This document shows positions 40,207 through 48,951 of a stretch of 64,000 nucleotides of DNA, piece by piece (within the stretch, counting starts at the first letter, position 1; every line of letters starts with the position of its first letter). This stretch comes from Paenibacillus aurantius (GTDB lineage: Bacteria > Bacillota > Bacilli > Paenibacillales > NBRC-103111). The DNA is taken from positions 558,001 through 622,000 of the forward strand of contig NZ_CP130318.1 in the NCBI RefSeq assembly GCF_032268605.1. The letters run 5' to 3'. The notes below the pieces were generated by a model. The model was not told the origin of the DNA, made no database searches, and saw only the letters and a program-made list of their open reading frames with translations. A program made the translations under genes and the position numbers.

Positions 40207-40887
40207 GTGGAAAAAGCGGAAAAAGTAAACCTTTCCCATATCGTATCCGAGCGTATCAAAGCCTATATACTGGAAAGGGAGCTGAAGGAGGGGGATAAGC
40301 TGCCCTCCGAGAAGCAGCTGGTGGAATCGCTTGGGGTAAGCCGTACGGTTGTGCGGGAAGCCCTTAAATCGTTGGAGCTGCTCGGAATCCTCCGGATCAA
40401 GACCGGGGACGGCATCTATGTGGATGCCTTGTCCATGAAGCCGGTCATCGACCAGATGTCCTTTCATTGGCGGCAGAGCGAGACAAGGATGAAGGAGCTC
40501 TGGGAGACGCGGCGCATTCTGGAGCTCGGTGCCGTGGAAATGGCCATTGAACGGTACGACGTGGAGCGAATCGAAGAAATGGATCAATGGAATGAGGCGT
40601 TCGCCCGTAAAATCGAGCTTCGGCAGATGCCGTACGAGGAGGACCTCCAATTCCACCGGACGCTGTTCAAGGCGACTGGCAACAACACCTATCTCGAATT
40701 CTCCGAGATCCTGACGGACTTCTTCAGCAGCATCCGGCAGCGGCATTTCGGCAACGTCGAAGATACGAAGCTCTCCTTGGAGGAGCACCGCCGCATTGTT
40801 CATTTCATCCGGGAGAAAGACCCGGTCCACGCCAAAAAGGAGATGGAGCGCCATCTGCTTCCGCTGCGACGGTATATAAGCAAGTGA
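40207..40887 (+). CDS. GntR/FadR-family transcriptional regulator
   Basis: A 226-residue regulator with an N-terminal GntR winged helix (ISERIKAYILERELKEGDKLPSEKQLVESLGVSRTVVREALKSLELLGILRIKTGDGIYV) and a helical FCD effector domain (WETRRILELGAVEMAIERYD...EDLQFHRTLFKATGNNTYLEF...EEHRRIVHFIREKDP) with metal-binding-type histidines. The GTG start at 40207 follows an AAGGGA-type site. A FadR-type operator overlaps its leader. It faces another FadR-type gene that shares the same operator sequence. Confidence 0.92.
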   Translation: MEKAEKVNLSHIVSERIKAYILERELKEGDKLPSEKQLVESLGVSRTVVREALKSLELLGILRIKTGDGIYVDALSMKPVIDQMSFHWRQSETRMKELWETRRILELGAVEMAIERYDVERIEEMDQWNEAFARKIELRQMPYEEDLQFHRTLFKATGNNTYLEFSEILTDFFSSIRQRHFGNVEDTKLSLEEHRRIVHFIREKDPVHAKKEMERHLLPLRRYISK

Positions 40888-40913
40888 TCCCGCTGTAAGT
40901 CAGCCGCAACCGA

Positions 40914-41576
40914 TCAAGGGCGCCCGGCCTGCAAATGGCGGCGGAGAATCGCAGCGGCCCTGTCCGTTTCCCCTTCGCGGATTGCATCCAGGTACTGCCT
41001 ATGCTCCTCGGAGCTTCGCCGAACCTCCTCTTCGGACAGGAGGGCCTCCTCTTGCAGCTTGAGGAAGGGCTCAGCCAAGTAGAGCAAGGTCCGGTTCCCC
41101 AAGGAACCGATCAAGGTCCTATGAAATTCCGCATCAAGAGCCGCCCGTTTCTCGGGCTCAAGCGCCGGGTCGGACAGCCGCTCGGCCATGGCCTCCAGCT
41201 TGGCCCACGTATCCGGGCTTGGCTGCAGATTCAGGGAGAGGGCTCCGGCTTCCAGCACGTACCGAAGCTCATGCATTTCCATAGCGGACCGGTCCTTCAT
41301 CCGCATAACGAAGGGCAGCTGTTCCAGAAGCGGATTGAGGAAATTCGCGGCGACAAAGGTCCCTTCCCCGTGCTTGATCTCCACAATGCCGAAGCTCTCG
41401 AGAGAGCGCAGGGCTTCCCGGAGAATAGCCCGGCTGACGCCGAGGGAAAGGGACAGGTCGCGCTCGGCAGGCAGCTTCTCTCCGGGGGCCATCCCGTTCT
41501 GGAGGATCATCTGCTTGAGGTTCTGCCCAACGATCTGGCTTAAGGTGTAGCGTTCGGTTTTATCTAAAGGCTTCAT
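40914..41576 (-). CDS. GntR/FadR-family transcriptional regulator
   Basis: A 220-residue paralogue-type regulator with GntR helix-turn-helix (LKQMILQNGMAPGEKLPAERDLSLSLGVSRAILREALRSLESFGIVEIKHGEGTFV) and FCD domain (HELRYVLEAGALSLNL...LDAEFHRTLIGSLGNRTLLYLAEPF...EEHRQYLDAIREGE). It is transcribed convergently to the gene at 40207. Its promoter carries the same TGGTCAGACCA palindrome, so the two regulators may cross-regulate. The effector is probably a carboxylate or sugar acid, as is usual for the subfamily; this is inference. Confidence 0.92.
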   Translation of the reverse strand: MKPLDKTERYTLSQIVGQNLKQMILQNGMAPGEKLPAERDLSLSLGVSRAILREALRSLESFGIVEIKHGEGTFVAANFLNPLLEQLPFVMRMKDRSAMEMHELRYVLEAGALSLNLQPSPDTWAKLEAMAERLSDPALEPEKRAALDAEFHRTLIGSLGNRTLLYLAEPFLKLQEEALLSEEEVRRSSEEHRQYLDAIREGETDRAAAILRRHLQAGRP

Positions 41577-41611
41577 GACGGCGGACAGCTCCTAAGGATC
41601 CTATAATGTAG

Positions 41612-41656
41612 TGGTCAGACCACTGGTAGTGTAATGCATTCTTTTTCCTTTGTCAA
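41612..41656 (-). promoter_or_regulatory. Promoter and FadR/GntR operator of the minus-strand regulator
   Basis: On the minus strand TTGACA (41651-41656), a 17-nt spacer and TACACT (41628-41633). The perfect palindrome TGGTCAGACCA (41612-41622) covers the predicted start point. Confidence 0.75.
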
Positions 41657-41720
41657 ATGATAGGTCGGGGAAGTCTGCAGCGAAACTTAAACGCCTTGTG
41701 GCGGATTGGGGAGGTCCCGA

Positions 41721-44087
41721 ATGCGAGTCAACCCTTTGTCCGGCGGCCGGAATCAACAGGTTTATTACAAGCTGGTTACTTTTGTTCTGCTGCTGTCCTT
41801 CCTGCCCCTCGTTACGGTCAGCATCGTCTTCTACCATAATGCCAAAACGGCCATGCAGCAGGAGCTGCTGAAGGCGAATGCCCAATATTTGAAGCAATCC
41901 GCCAACGCGGTGGAAACGGTGATCAATCAGATCAGCCACAGCTTTAGCCAGCTCACCATGGAAGGCACTACTATGCAGCAGTTCGAGCAGTTCCCGCGCG
42001 GCTTGTATTACGAAGCTCTTTCAGGTGAGCTTAAAGACGAGGATTTGCCCAGCTTGCAAAGCTACCTGCGAGAGAAGAAGCAAGTCTTTCAGAACTTGAG
42101 GACCTTAAAGCTGTCGGGCGAGTTCATTCACTCCGTCTACTACTATGACAACGCCAAGGGCATCATCCTCACGTCCGATATGCTGCAGTATACCCCCGAC
42201 CAATTTTATGACCAGGAATGGGACCGCTACCCGAGAAAAGATGTATCCTTCCCCGTTATTCTCGATATCCGAAACTCCAGTCAGCCGAACGGCCGGATCA
42301 AAAAAGTTATTCCCCTCATTTATAAAACTTCCATAGACGGAAACTTCCTCTCTATTAATTTGGATGCCGATGCCCTGTACAGAAGCTTTCTAAGCAAAAA
42401 AGGAAAGACGGATAACCCTTTTTTCGTGCTCTCTTCGAACGGGCGCCTCATGCTGCACGATCAGACGAACGATGGAATGGAAGGGATCAGCTCAAATCAG
42501 GCTTCTCATAAGCCGCTTGGAGCCGGAGAGGAAGCTTATATCGAAGAGGAGCTGGAAGGCAAACGCCTACTTGTTACGTATCTGAAGTCGGACCTCTTGG
42601 GCTGGACCTTCGGGATGGCCGCCCCGGTTGATCAATTGTACAAGAGCGTGGCGAACCTAAAGGGGCTGATCATCCTCATCTCCTTCTTGCTTGCCGTGGC
42701 CACCGGCCTCTTGGCTTTTTTTACCGCGCGCAACCTTTACGCACCTCTTTTCCGGCTGCTGCAGTTTATCAAGCATAAGGACAATGGGTACCGTCCCATG
42801 GACAGGAACGGGGGGGCCTCCGGAGAGTGGCAGCTCATCCGAAACAGCCTGGAGCAGGCGTACGAGGACAGGGAAAGCCTGGCCGCACGCTTGAAGGAAA
42901 GCCTCCCGGCCTATAAAGAAGCCTTCGTCCGGTCTTTGCTCCGTAAGAACGCCTATACTCCCGATTATATACGGGAAAGGATAGAGTATTTGGGAATCGG
43001 ACTTCCGTCCGGCTCTCTCCTGCTTATGGCTGTTTCGGTGGAAGAGGCCGGCAAAGGACAGGACATGATCGAGGAAAGCATAAACAAGCTGCGAATCGGC
43101 GATTGGATTGGCCAGTCCCTGCCGGCGGATCGGCCGCACATCGTGTCGGAAGTGGCGGAAGGGTTATATGTGGCCATTGCGAACGGAGGAGCGTCCGATA
43201 CTGCCGCCTGGTTTGCTTCCGCGGAGAAGGTCATCCGCCAGCTGCAAACGGGCCTGAGCCGGAAGGCTTCCATCGGCATCGGAAGGCCCTGTCCCGCTAT
43301 CGAACATATTCATCGTGCTTATGACGAAGCAGCGGAAGCTCTGCGTTACCGGAGGCTTGCCGGCGGCCGGGAAGTGATCTACATCGAGGATGTCAGTCTC
43401 GAGGGCACTCCTTTGCTTGCTTATCCGAAGGAGAAGGAGGAATCGTTAACCAGCTATATAATTAATGGGGAAACGGAACAGGCGAGACGGGTGTTTGCGG
43501 CCATGACGCAAGAAATCGGAGCACAGGGGAGCAAGCTTCATTACCATCAGATTCAACAGGCATACACCCAGGTGCTGGGAAGTCTCGTAGCGGCGGCCCA
43601 TCATATGAAGCTGGACTTGAATCAGGTCACCGGGGAGAAGAACAACCTGTACAGCGTTCTGCTTGACCAAAACGACAGGCAGGCGACGGTCGCCTGGCTG
43701 GATGGGATCATCGTCCGGTTGTGTGCCGAGATCGGCAATGCTTTTCGGAATAAAAACAACCGTCATGTCGACCAGGCGGTCCGGATGGTCACGGAGGAGT
43801 TGGCCCGGCCGGTTACCCTGGCTGCCGTTGCGGAACGGTTGAAGCTGAACCCATCCTACCTTAGCCGCATTTTTAAAGAACAGAAGGGAGAATCGTTCTC
43901 CGACTTCATCACCCGGATTCGAATGGATAAAGGCAAGCAGCTGCTGCTCGAAACGGACCTCAAAATCAAGGAGATCGGGGAACAGGTCGGCTACCAGAAA
44001 ACCGACTACTTTATTCGTTTGTTTAAAGAGTTCACCGGAATGACGCCGGGTGAATACCGGCAGAACCGCAGCCTGCCCCAATCCTGA
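41721..44087 (+). CDS. Membrane-bound AraC-family regulator with extracellular sensor
   Basis: A 788-residue one-component regulator. A transmembrane helix (about 18-40) is followed by an extracellular Cache-like region of about 270 residues, a second helix (LKGLIILISFLLAVATGLLAFF, about 310-335), a long cytoplasmic middle, and a C-terminal AraC double helix-turn-helix (AAVAERLKLNPSYLSRIFKEQKGESFSDFITRIRMDKGKQLL ... VGYQKTDYFIRLFKEFTGMTPGEYRQNR). The ATG at 41721 is preceded by GGGGAGG. This architecture senses extracellular carbohydrate and controls the adjacent importer. Direct and inverted repeats at its 3' end (44076-44145) are candidate binding sites. Confidence 0.93.
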   Translation: MRVNPLSGGRNQQVYYKLVTFVLLLSFLPLVTVSIVFYHNAKTAMQQELLKANAQYLKQSANAVETVINQISHSFSQLTMEGTTMQQFEQFPRGLYYEALSGELKDEDLPSLQSYLREKKQVFQNLRTLKLSGEFIHSVYYYDNAKGIILTSDMLQYTPDQFYDQEWDRYPRKDVSFPVILDIRNSSQPNGRIKKVIPLIYKTSIDGNFLSINLDADALYRSFLSKKGKTDNPFFVLSSNGRLMLHDQTNDGMEGISSNQASHKPLGAGEEAYIEEELEGKRLLVTYLKSDLLGWTFGMAAPVDQLYKSVANLKGLIILISFLLAVATGLLAFFTARNLYAPLFRLLQFIKHKDNGYRPMDRNGGASGEWQLIRNSLEQAYEDRESLAARLKESLPAYKEAFVRSLLRKNAYTPDYIRERIEYLGIGLPSGSLLLMAVSVEEAGKGQDMIEESINKLRIGDWIGQSLPADRPHIVSEVAEGLYVAIANGGASDTAAWFASAEKVIRQLQTGLSRKASIGIGRPCPAIEHIHRAYDEAAEALRYRRLAGGREVIYIEDVSLEGTPLLAYPKEKEESLTSYIINGETEQARRVFAAMTQEIGAQGSKLHYHQIQQAYTQVLGSLVAAAHHMKLDLNQVTGEKNNLYSVLLDQNDRQATVAWLDGIIVRLCAEIGNAFRNKNNRHVDQAVRMVTEELARPVTLAAVAERLKLNPSYLSRIFKEQKGESFSDFITRIRMDKGKQLLLETDLKIKEIGEQVGYQKTDYFIRLFKEFTGMTPGEYRQNRSLPQS

Positions 44088-44145
44088 CAACATACCCCAA
44101 TCATGACCTTTCCTTCTCCCGGGCAATCTCATGTCATGACTGGGG
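44076..44145 (+). promoter_or_regulatory. Three copies of a 13-bp motif upstream of uptake operon 3
   Basis: CCCCAATCCTGAC (44076-44088), CCCCAATCATGAC (44095-44107, 19 nt offset) and the inverted copy GTCATGACTGGGG (44133-44145). The first overlaps the stop codon of the AraC-type gene. A TATAAT is at 44191-44196 without a good -35. The array fits activator sites for the AraC protein; that assignment is inference. Confidence 0.6.
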
Positions 44146-44269
44146 GGATGAAGTAAAAGATCCGGTGTTCTCCGGACGGGAGCCGGCTTGTATAATAACC
44201 CACAAGTGCACTTGGTGGCCCGGCCGGCCGATTTACTTATTCATGTTGATCATTAAGGGAGGGAAAAGG

Positions 44270-45814
44270 ATGTCCCACAAGATTGTTCGGTCCACTCTCG
44301 TTCTGGGGTTAGCCTTCTCAACGATTGTGGGCTGCACCCCCGCCAAAGAGAATGAAAGCGCTACCGGTGGCGAGTCTGCCGGTCCGCAGGCGGGAAAGAA
44401 GGCGGAGAAGGTTTACGTTTACGCCAACTTTGGAAATTTGGGCAATACGAGCGTGACGACGAAGCCCGAAGCGCTGCAGGAAGTGCAGGCTTATATCAAG
44501 GAGAAAACCGGCATCGAAGTCATCCCCATCATACCGCCCAAAGGGTCGGAGGCCGACAAGCTGAACATCCTGCTCGGCTCCAATGAACCGCTGGATATTT
44601 TCAGCGGAACGATGGCGACGCATCAGCTCAAGGGGGCGGCCCGGCCCCTTAACGACCTGCTGGATAAGTACGGGGCGAATGTCAAGAAGCTTTGGCCGAT
44701 GGACTGGAAAGCCTCCTGGGACGCCCTGACTACCCAGGACGGCAAGATCTGGGCGATTCCGGCCGTCCCTCCCGTGGCGGGCAATACGGTATTGGTCCGG
44801 GAGGATTGGCTGAAGAAGCTTAATCTCCCCATGCCGAAAACGATCGACGAGATGGAGAACGTACTTAAGGAGCTTAAAGACAAGGATCCGGCGGGCAACG
44901 GACAAACCATTCCGCTGCTGACGGACCTTCCGGGCTTGTACGGCTCCTTGGCCGCGGGCTACATGAACGTGGGCTACGGCAACTGGGTGGATAAGGACGG
45001 GAAGGTTAAGCCGCCGCAGCTGAATCCGGGGTTTAAGGATTTCCTCGCGAAGATGGCGGATTGGTACAAGAAAGGATACCTCTACAAGGAGGCTTTCTCG
45101 ACGGACCGGACCCGTCAGATCGAGCTGGTTAAGCAGAATCGCGTGGCGGTAGGAGCCCTTTGGAATACGACGATAACCGCAAATGAATACCTGCTCAGGC
45201 AAAACATTCCCGAAGCCAAGTATACGGTCGCCGCCGACCTGCAGGGGCCGCTTGGCCATGTGACGACCATCGGGGGAGTCGGAACGGGCGGCATCATGAT
45301 CAACAAAAACGCCCAAAATGCCGAAGCCGCGATGAAATACATCAACTGGGTGCAATCCGATCTGGAAAATTACCTCACCGTGTTCTTCGGCATACAAGGA
45401 AAGCATTGGAAGTATGTGAACAAAGAGAAACATATTATAGAAGCCATCAATACGGATTATATGGGAGAGCTGGTCCCGGGGCTGAGCTTCGCCTACACCG
45501 TGCAATTCCAGAAGAACGATCCCTCTTTCGGGCCGCAGTTCGACTATATTCAGAACTACATTACGAACTTGAAGCGGGTCAAGCCGGCAGGCACGGCAGA
45601 GGTGGATTACCGCTTCGACGCCAAGACCCTTCAGCAGAACATTCCCACGTCAGGGGACATCAGCCGGATGATGGACCAGGAGATCATTAAATTCATTACC
45701 GGGGCCAGACCGCTCAGCGACTATGACAAGTTTGTGGAGGAGCTTAACAAGGCGGGACTCGACAAGTGGATCGAGACCTACACCGCCGAATACAACCGCG
45801 TGAAGGGCAAGTAA
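44270..45814 (+). CDS. Extracellular solute-binding lipoprotein, LplA type
   Basis: A 514-residue lipoprotein with signal peptide and lipobox TIVGCTP (Cys near residue 21) followed by a Ser/Gly/Glu linker. The body contains TKPEALQEVQAYIKEKTGIEVIPII, SNEPLDIFSGTMATHQL, AIPAVPPVAGNTVLVREDWLKKLNLPMPKTIDE and DKDPAGNGQTIPL, typical of oligosaccharide-binding proteins of LplB/YtcP importers. The ATG at 44270 follows GGGAGGGAAAAGG; the longer open frame from 44165 includes promoter sequence. The substrate is unknown, but the sialidase-like gene in the same operon points to glycans. Confidence 0.9.
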   Translation: MSHKIVRSTLVLGLAFSTIVGCTPAKENESATGGESAGPQAGKKAEKVYVYANFGNLGNTSVTTKPEALQEVQAYIKEKTGIEVIPIIPPKGSEADKLNILLGSNEPLDIFSGTMATHQLKGAARPLNDLLDKYGANVKKLWPMDWKASWDALTTQDGKIWAIPAVPPVAGNTVLVREDWLKKLNLPMPKTIDEMENVLKELKDKDPAGNGQTIPLLTDLPGLYGSLAAGYMNVGYGNWVDKDGKVKPPQLNPGFKDFLAKMADWYKKGYLYKEAFSTDRTRQIELVKQNRVAVGALWNTTITANEYLLRQNIPEAKYTVAADLQGPLGHVTTIGGVGTGGIMINKNAQNAEAAMKYINWVQSDLENYLTVFFGIQGKHWKYVNKEKHIIEAINTDYMGELVPGLSFAYTVQFQKNDPSFGPQFDYIQNYITNLKRVKPAGTAEVDYRFDAKTLQQNIPTSGDISRMMDQEIIKFITGARPLSDYDKFVEELNKAGLDKWIETYTAEYNRVKGK

Positions 45815-45829
45815 GCCTTCTTACGTAAA

Positions 45830-45880
45830 ACGGCCTGTCGGTCCGGCAGGAGGAAAATTCCCGGCGCAGGCCGTTCTTAC
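45830..45880 (+). terminator. Intra-operon stem-loop after the binding-protein gene
   Basis: ACGGCCTG (45830-45837) pairs with CAGGCCGT (45867-45874), with a weak pyrimidine tract after it. This parallels the stem-loop at 7286. Confidence 0.6.
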
Positions 45881-45905
45881 CTCCCAAGGGAACGGAGATG
45901 ATGGA

Positions 45906-46823
45906 ATGAATGCGAGCCTATGGACCTCCATGCGGAAGTATAAGCTGGAATATGCCCTGGTTGTGCCGGGAATGCTGTATTTTCTTATCTTCCACTATGT
46001 TCCCATATACGGCATTATTATCGCCTTTAAGGACATTGCCCCTTTCGAAGGCCTAAGCGGAATCTTCTCCTCCGAGTGGGTGGGACTTAAGCATTTTCGG
46101 GACTTTATGAACTCGTACTATTTCTGGGATATTCTCGGCAATACCCTGATCATCAGCTTTTATCGGATCGTCTTCGGATTCCCAGCGCCGATTGTGCTGG
46201 CTCTCCTGATGAATGAGGTCCGGCACAGCGGATTCAAAAGGGTCGTGCAGACCATCGCTTACCTGCCGCATTTTCTGTCCATGGTTCTGCTGGCCGGACT
46301 GGTCACCGCCATGCTCAGCCTGGACGGAGGCTTCGTGAACGGGTTTATGGGGTGGCTCGGCTTCGAGCCCATTCCTTTTCTGACGGATAACCAATATTTC
46401 AGGTCTGTCCTGATCGGTTCCGGGATTTGGAAGGAAGCCGGCTGGGGAACCATTCTTTATTTGGCTGCCATTGCAGGGATCGACCAGCAGCTTTACGAAG
46501 CGGCAACCGTTGACGGGGCCGGCCGTTTCCGGCAAATCTGGCACATTACGCTTCCGGGCATCCGGCATATTATGGTCATCCTATTTATCTTGTCGGTCGG
46601 GCATATTCTCGATGCCGGCTTTGAGCAGATCTATTTGCTGTATTCGCCCCCGGTCTATCAGGTGTCGGACATTATCGATACCTTTGTTTACCGCAAGGGG
46701 CTGGTCGAAGTGAATTATTCTTATGCTGCGGCCGTCAGCCTGTTCAAGTCCGTTGCCGGGGTCATCCTCATTCTGGGTGCCAATTATATAGCCAAGAGGC
46801 TGGATCAGGAAGGAATCTGGTAG
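45906..46823 (+). CDS. Sugar ABC transporter permease, LplB type
   Basis: A 305-residue permease with six predicted helices. It has YKLEYALVVPGMLYFLIFHYVPIYGIIIAFKDI at the N terminus and the EAA loop LYEAATVDGAGRFRQIWHITLPG. The ATG follows GGAACGGAGATGATGGA. It pairs with the permease 12 nt downstream. As in locus 1, no ATPase gene is present. Confidence 0.92.
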   Translation: MNASLWTSMRKYKLEYALVVPGMLYFLIFHYVPIYGIIIAFKDIAPFEGLSGIFSSEWVGLKHFRDFMNSYYFWDILGNTLIISFYRIVFGFPAPIVLALLMNEVRHSGFKRVVQTIAYLPHFLSMVLLAGLVTAMLSLDGGFVNGFMGWLGFEPIPFLTDNQYFRSVLIGSGIWKEAGWGTILYLAAIAGIDQQLYEAATVDGAGRFRQIWHITLPGIRHIMVILFILSVGHILDAGFEQIYLLYSPPVYQVSDIIDTFVYRKGLVEVNYSYAAAVSLFKSVAGVILILGANYIAKRLDQEGIW

Positions 46824-46835
46824 AAGGGAGAAGTC

Positions 46836-47726
46836 ATGCGAAGAAGACATTGGAATAAAGGAGAACTCGCCTTTCAGGCAGCTAACTATTCGCTGCTGGC
46901 CCTGCTGTCGCTCCTGTTTCTTGTTCCGCTGCTGGCCATCGTCTCCACCTCGCTCGTCGGGGAGACCGAGCTCATGCGAAGGGGGAGCTTCATTCTGGTT
47001 CCCGACAAGCTGGACTTCTCCGCTTACCGGGTCCTTCTGGCGGACGGCTCCTCGTTGTACCGCGCTTACGGGATCACCGTAGCAAGGGTGGTCGTGGGAA
47101 CGGCGCTTAACCTGCTGTTTACCTCCATGCTCGCTTACGGGCTGTCCCGCAAGGGGATGCCGGGGCGCGAATGGATGATCACCCTTATTTTCCTTACCAT
47201 GCTGTTCGGAGGCGGCCTGATTCCCACTTATTTGCTGCTGAAGTACCTGCATTTGACCGACACCTTCTGGGTGATGATCGTGCCTGGCCTGATTAGCGCC
47301 TGGAATCTGCTGATCATGCGGAATTTCTTCTCGCAGATTCCGGAGAGCCTGATCGAATCGGCCACCATCGACGGAGCGACGCCCTTTACCATTCTGGCGC
47401 GCATTGTGTTCCCTCTCAGCTTGCCGACCTTTGCCACCATCGGTCTTTTCTATGCGGTGGGCCATTGGAACGCCTGGTTCGATGCCACGATTTATATCAA
47501 CAATCCGGAGCTTCTGCCGGTGCAGGTTCTGCTTAGACGGGTCGTCCTGACCATGTCCAGCCAGGATTTGAATGCGGATATTATGGGGGCCCTCACCAAC
47601 AAACCGACCCCGCAAAGCTTACGGGGGGCGATGATAGTTCTGACGACCGTCCCAATTCTGTTCGTGTATCCGTTTCTGCAAAAGCATTTTATCAAAGGGG
47701 CCTTGACCGGTTCCCTTAAAGGATAG
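46836..47726 (+). CDS. Sugar ABC transporter permease, YtcP/CarB type
   Basis: A 296-residue permease with the EAA loop LIESATIDGATPFTILARIVFPLSLP and the usual C terminus FVYPFLQKHFIKGALTGSLKG. The ATG has AGAAGGGAGAAG upstream. It ends 11 nt before the sialidase-like gene, so transport and glycan processing are cotranscribed. Confidence 0.92.
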   Translation: MRRRHWNKGELAFQAANYSLLALLSLLFLVPLLAIVSTSLVGETELMRRGSFILVPDKLDFSAYRVLLADGSSLYRAYGITVARVVVGTALNLLFTSMLAYGLSRKGMPGREWMITLIFLTMLFGGGLIPTYLLLKYLHLTDTFWVMIVPGLISAWNLLIMRNFFSQIPESLIESATIDGATPFTILARIVFPLSLPTFATIGLFYAVGHWNAWFDATIYINNPELLPVQVLLRRVVLTMSSQDLNADIMGALTNKPTPQSLRGAMIVLTTVPILFVYPFLQKHFIKGALTGSLKG

Positions 47727-47737
47727 GAGAGAGGAAG

Positions 47738-48822
47738 ATGTTGGAGCAAAAAGGGAAGATCGTTCTGGATCTGCGGCCGGGGCCCGGCAATCCGCGCAAC
47801 AGCGAAGGGGCCTTTCTGGAAGGGAACGACGGAGGGCTGCTGTTTGTATACAGCCGCTTTAACGGGGATTCGCCGGATGACACGGGAAAGGCCTGCGTGG
47901 CCGCAAGACGGTCGGAGGACGGCGGGGAAACATGGAACGGGGATGAAATAATCGCGACGCCCGAGGATCATGGCGCTCACAATTTGATGAGCGTTTCCCT
48001 GCTCCGGATGCAGAACGGGGAGATGGGCCTCTTTTATTTGCTGCGGTTCGGCTGGAACGATACGCGGCTGCACCTGCGGCGTTCTTCGGATGAGGGGAGA
48101 AGCTGGAGCGAGCCGGTATGCTGCATTCCCGGACCCGGTTATTACGTGACGAACAATGACCGGGTGATGAGGCTCTCTACGGGAAGGCTGGTCATCCCCG
48201 CCGGGTTTCACAAGATGAAGACGAACAGCACGACGGACTGGGCTTCGTTCGACGGCAGAGCGTTCGCTTGTTTCTTCCTCTCCGACGATGACGGCCGGAC
48301 GTGGAGGGAGGCCAAGACCTTCTGCGCCATGACGGTCCCTCACTCCAAAAGCGGACTGCAGGAGCCGGGGGTCGTGGAGTTGGAGAGTGGGGTGCTCTGG
48401 GCTTGGGCCCGGACGGACATGGGGTACCAGTACGAGATGTTCTCCATAGATGAAGGGGAGACATGGAGCCAGCCAACCCCGTCACGTTTTACCTCCCCGA
48501 ATTCTCCTCTGTCCATGAAGAGGGATCCGAACGGCGGGCAGCTGTTGGCGGTCTGGAATCCCATTCCGAATTACGAAACGAGGGAGCTGGAGAAGCATTC
48601 CTGGGGCCGGACTCCCCTTGTTGCAGCCATAAGCCGGGATGAAGGCAGAAGCTGGGGAACCCCTTTTGCCGTGGAGCGGGTGGAGGACCGCGGGGGTATT
48701 GTTATACGGCGATTCATTTTACCCGGGAAGCCGTTCTGCTTGCTTATTGCGCTGGCGAACCGGAGGATGGGATCTGCCTGGCGCGGTTGAAGATTCGCAA
48801 GATTCCGCTTTCGGCGCTGTAA
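47738..48822 (+). pseudogene. Sialidase-like (BNR repeat) protein gene with a one-base frameshift
   Basis: The intact part (residues 1-320) is a six-bladed sialidase-fold protein with Asp-box/BNR repeats (RRSEDGGETWNG, RRSSDEGRSWSEP, FLSDDDGRTWREA, FSIDEGETWSQP, AISRDEGRSWGTP) and the N-terminal RNSEGAFL. The frame breaks at the G5 run 48692-48696. In the encoded frame the end is short and foreign (to 48790). One extra G would restore GYCYTAIHFTREAVLLAYCAGEPEDGICLARLKIRKIPLSAL to the TAA at 48820-48822. A deletion in the G run, real or a sequencing error, is the simplest explanation. The family includes sialidases and related glycan hydrolases; the substrate is probably a complex glycan. Confidence 0.85.
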
Positions 48823-48861
48823 AGGCATCGATCAAAGATACCAGACGGCAGCTGCACAGCA

Positions 48862-48899
48862 AAAAAGCCCCCAACGAGGATGCTCGTTGGGGGTTTTTT
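48862..48899. terminator. Bidirectional terminator
   Basis: A perfect 11-bp stem CCCCCAACGAG / CTCGTTGGGGG with loop GATG, flanked by A6 on the left and T6 on the right. It serves uptake operon 3 and the minus-strand exporter. Confidence 0.92.
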
Positions 48900-48951
48900 A
48901 CAGGCCATTTGCGGTAAGCCAACCAACCCGAAGAAGGGACGGCTTACCCGA

